The notes below the pieces were generated by a model. It was given only the letters and a program-made list of their open reading frames with translations, searched no databases and was not told the origin of the DNA. This document shows positions 61,216-64,000 of a stretch of DNA of 64,000 nt, one piece after another. The DNA is from Trematomus loennbergii (lineage: Eukaryota > Chordata > Actinopteri > Perciformes > Nototheniidae): contig JAAOOA010000628.1 in assembly GCA_012861695.1 (NCBI GenBank), positions 124,001 through 188,000 on the forward strand. The letters run 5' to 3'. A program made the position numbers and the translations under genes. Numbering within the stretch: the stretch's first letter is position 1; each line of letters starts with the position of its first letter.

Positions 61216-61604
61216 TGCTTTGCGTTTTTATGCTACATGTTGTTTTTTTTGTCATGTTTAATTGTTACATAAACCTGAAAACTATAAACAAAAAATAATG
61301 CAGCAGAAACACATTATAAAAAGGCATTTAAAAACAGACATTAAAAAGCAAAGATAATAAAAGAAACATGAAAAATACATGAATAACTTACAGTGCAGTG
61401 TGAGATAGTAGTTCAATTAAAAGCAGCGGCAGGGGGTGATGTAGGGGCAGCGACATGTGAGGATGCAGTTTCCTGAGCCCTGAGCATTTTTAAACGTTAT
61501 TTTCGCCTCTTTTCTCGCTCCCGTGGGGCAAAGGTGTCTCGAAAGTGTTCAGCTATCTAAAATTGACCGTATTTTGATTTGGTTGTACATAAAACTCTCT
61601 AAAA

Positions 61605-61814
61605 ATGCAGAGGAGTCAAAGACTGAAACCAGCCCCGGACGCTGCGGACAGTTTTGCATCCTTTACGCACTTGTGTAGGAGTCACAACATACCAAAATCT
61701 CACTATTTTAGATACCTCCAGGCTCTGTCTTTTGCTTCTAAAAATGTTCCAGGATATTCATGTCCACCCTCTAAAGATCTAGCTCACTCAGTTCTTAATT
61801 TAATGAATCCATAA
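61605..61814 (+). pseudogene. Second L1 ORF2 C-terminal fragment
   Basis: SFTHLCRSHNIPKSHYFRYL then QALSFASKNVPGYSCPPSKD parallels the KYDLSNKTFFCYLQLRSFLR block of the neighbouring L1, so it is a separate, shorter L1 remnant. Confidence 0.6.
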
Positions 61815-62307
61815 TAAAGAGGCTGTGTCCAAAATATATACATTGATTCTGAATAACTGAAGTTTTATTCATGTTTTTACATAATTTTACAGGATATTGC
61901 TATATTATTCCTCATGTTTTACTTCTACACATTAATATCTGATTTGTAAAACATCACAGACAGAAAGGTATATCCGTCATTTCAAGCTATTGAAATTGTG
62001 ATTCCATAGATGTGTCTCCCATCACCCAAATCCCCTGACTATTCTCTCAACTCAGTATTTACATTCTTATATTCAAAGAAAATCAGTAATATCTTTAAAA
62101 ACTACAAGTCCTTTTCTATCATCGTCTGTTTCCGGTATTGTTCCTGTAATGAGAGTTCACATTTATGCTACATTGAAGGGTGGAATTGACTACACATCTT
62201 CAGAAACATAATTTGCTTCAGATATATCTCATAGCAATATTGTAACCATTAAGAAAAGCCAACTGCATTAAAAACCCAGTTAACAAACACTAGGTGAAGT
62301 ATTTTCC
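61815..62307. other. Stretch with nothing recognised
   Basis: AT-rich sequence between the second L1 fragment and family B copy 3. Confidence 0.5.
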
Positions 62308-63305
62308 TTAAAGTGGACCTATCATGCTATATTTAAATGATATATTGTAGGGCCATACCTATATAAGGTATATTTATACGTTTCTGTTTTCAAATACCAA
62401 ACAGATCATGCATTTTAGCCATGCCTCATTTCGCTCTATGTGCTGTTTGCTGTCTACGGGTCTGATTCTGCTGACCACGCCCCCCTGCAGGAGAGGTGAG
62501 CCGTGCTCTGATCAAGTCAAGAGGGGGAGAAAAAAAGATCTCCGTCCTCCTTGTTTAATTTATATATACAGTCTATGGTTTTATTATATTATTATAGGCC
62601 TATAGAGTCGTTATTCATTTGTTTTAAAGCTCAATAAATAACAAAGAAGACCTTTTACCGGCACTTTTCTAATTTTGTCCGGAAGATTTAAACTTTAACG
62701 GACATCTTGACCGGCGAAAGTAACTGAAACTGAAAACTCTGCCGCACGGTGCCCTCGTTCCTTGGAAGAGGCAGAGGTGGGTGTTTGTCATCTGCTGGTG
62801 GACTAACCGGAGAGAATTACAGTGCTTGCCTCGACGGGGAGGGATTGCATTGAATTAAGCAGCGGGAGCAAACACTTGCCTCGGGGAGGGAGAAAAAAGC
62901 CACAGCGGAGAATAAACAGAAGGGTAACCATGTAACTATGGGCGGGAAGTCTTCTTCGCTGCTTTTGTGGCAGACTACAGCGCCACTTACAGGCCTGGCA
63001 TATGTACTACAGCGTCTCCAGCGCTTTCGAGCGGCAATGGCCGGCCGTGGCCCAACCCCATTCCTCTGATAGGTGGAGAGTTGGCCCAATAGCCGTAGCG
63101 CCACTTCTGTGACGTAATAGAAGTGTTCAATCTGGATCAGTCTGTATCAGATCCGTTGCAGCCCCTTTTTTAGAGATTTGGGTATGGAGGAAAATAGAGA
63201 GGGTTGTGTTTTCTGACACTTGGTGAGTTCCCTGGAACACCGGGGACACATATTCATGTATAAAAGACGTACAAAAGTGCATTTTGCACGATAGGTCCCC
63301 TTTAA
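62308..63305 (+). mobile_element. TTAA-type element, family B, copy 3 (full length)
   Basis: TTAA is present at both ends. The termini are AGTGGACCTATCATGC and GCACGATAGGTCCCCT. It is 998 bp long and noncoding. It includes the intact target GGAAGATTTAAACTTTAACG into which family A inserted in copy 2. Confidence 0.88.
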
Positions 63306-64000
63306 GTAATTAAGATGTAATTCCAATGTAGACACACCTGGGGTCGCTGTTCTGTCTGTTACGCTGAGCCATGCATTGTCTGGAACGTAAAAGGGACGAA
63401 GAAGACAAAGTGAAGTGACGTACTTCCGGTTCCACATGAAAACATTCCCAGTTAAACATGCAAAAACAAATTGCTAAATAAAAAGATAAAACACTGGCAT
63501 GTAATTTACGTTAGAATAAATTAAATGTTTTTTAATAATAGATGAGAGTAAAATCGACGTCACTTTAAGGCCCCGCCCACTTTTGGGGAAACCAACGCTG
63601 TCATTTGAACGGCGATCAAGCCTGAAGCCACAGAGCTCTTCTTTTACTGTCCTTTGTTCTTAGAGAAGTACAGAAACACGTAACTCTGGATTTGTTTTAA
63701 TGTTTGAGGTGCAATAAACGACACAGCAGCTTTTTGGCATGATACAACTATTATTTTCTGCCTCATGAGAGTAACAGCTGGAGAAATTACAGCCTCGCCT
63801 ACTGATTTTAATTTCACCATATATCGAGCCCGATTCTCGATTTCAAATGTGTGCTCTAAAATGAAATTTATAAATGACTATTATCATTATTATAAGCAAG
63901 ACAATAAATGGCAAAGATATGTAGAAAATAAACGTATTTAAGATACGTTCATAACAAACGTAACGTGGGAGAAAATGTTTCTAGAAGATATGTAGAAAAT
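63306..64000. other. Distal flank; possible minus-strand first exon
   Basis: On the minus strand a block with ACCGGAAGTACGTCAC (ETS-like and CRE-like words, ~63430-63415) precedes an ATG at ~63371. Twelve codons (MAQRNRQNSDP) follow, then a GT donor, AG|GTGTGT. A small upstream ATG lies just before. The rest is AT-rich. No further exon was found, so this is only a suggestion. Confidence 0.25.

Overview
This window is vertebrate, almost certainly teleost, nuclear DNA. It holds a split gene with GT-AG introns, very long CA/TG microsatellites, tRNA-derived SINEs, and many CR1/L2-like and L1/Tx1-like LINE fragments. It also holds DNA-transposon families (TTAA-inserting, hAT, PIF/Harbinger-like) typical of ray-finned fish. 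A percomorph fish is my best guess, but the sequence alone does not prove it.

Only one host protein-coding gene is recognisable: hnrnpll (heterogeneous nuclear ribonucleoprotein L-like), on the minus strand. I could place all 14 coding exons from the ATG at 49984 to the stop at 834. They encode an acidic N-terminus and four RRMs, about 570 residues once two apparent one-base deletions are allowed for. The exons are small and the introns large; intron 7 alone is about 28.6 kb (8194-36766). Almost everything else in the gene is transposon debris.

Layout: 1-833, 3' UTR or downstream flank. 834-8193, exons 14 to 8, with a TTAA element carrying a 34-bp minisatellite between exons 13 and 14 and a second copy between exons 11 and 10. 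8194-36766, intron 7, with an unassigned TIR element (9.6-10.4 kb), CR1/L2-like LINE fragments (12.9, 16.4-21.3, 28.7-29.5, 32 kb), two hAT elements with perfect 8-bp duplications (22.9 and 25.4 kb), and a 4-kb element carrying a Myb/trihelix-like gene (27.5-31.5 kb). 36767-40877, exons 7 to 2. 40878-49711, intron 1, with an antisense L2-like LINE, a Harbinger transposase remnant and an inverted pair of one TIR family. 49712-50160, exon 1 and promoter. 50161-64000, upstream flank: an L1 split into an EN-RT part (51.7-54.0 kb) and a C-terminal part (60.1-61.1 kb) by nested insertions, more TTAA elements, and a THAP-coding fragment inside a long-TIR element.

The most interesting biological signal is inside hnrnpll. 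Its product belongs to a family that binds CA repeats to control splicing. Its own pre-mRNA has a roughly 330-nt CA tract directly after the weak 5' splice site of exon 4. It also has UG tracts of about 145 nt with no adenosine abutting the 3' splice sites of exons 8 and 11. This looks like a candidate auto- or cross-regulated splicing layout. Several transposon insertions are documented by paralogous empty sites within this same window.
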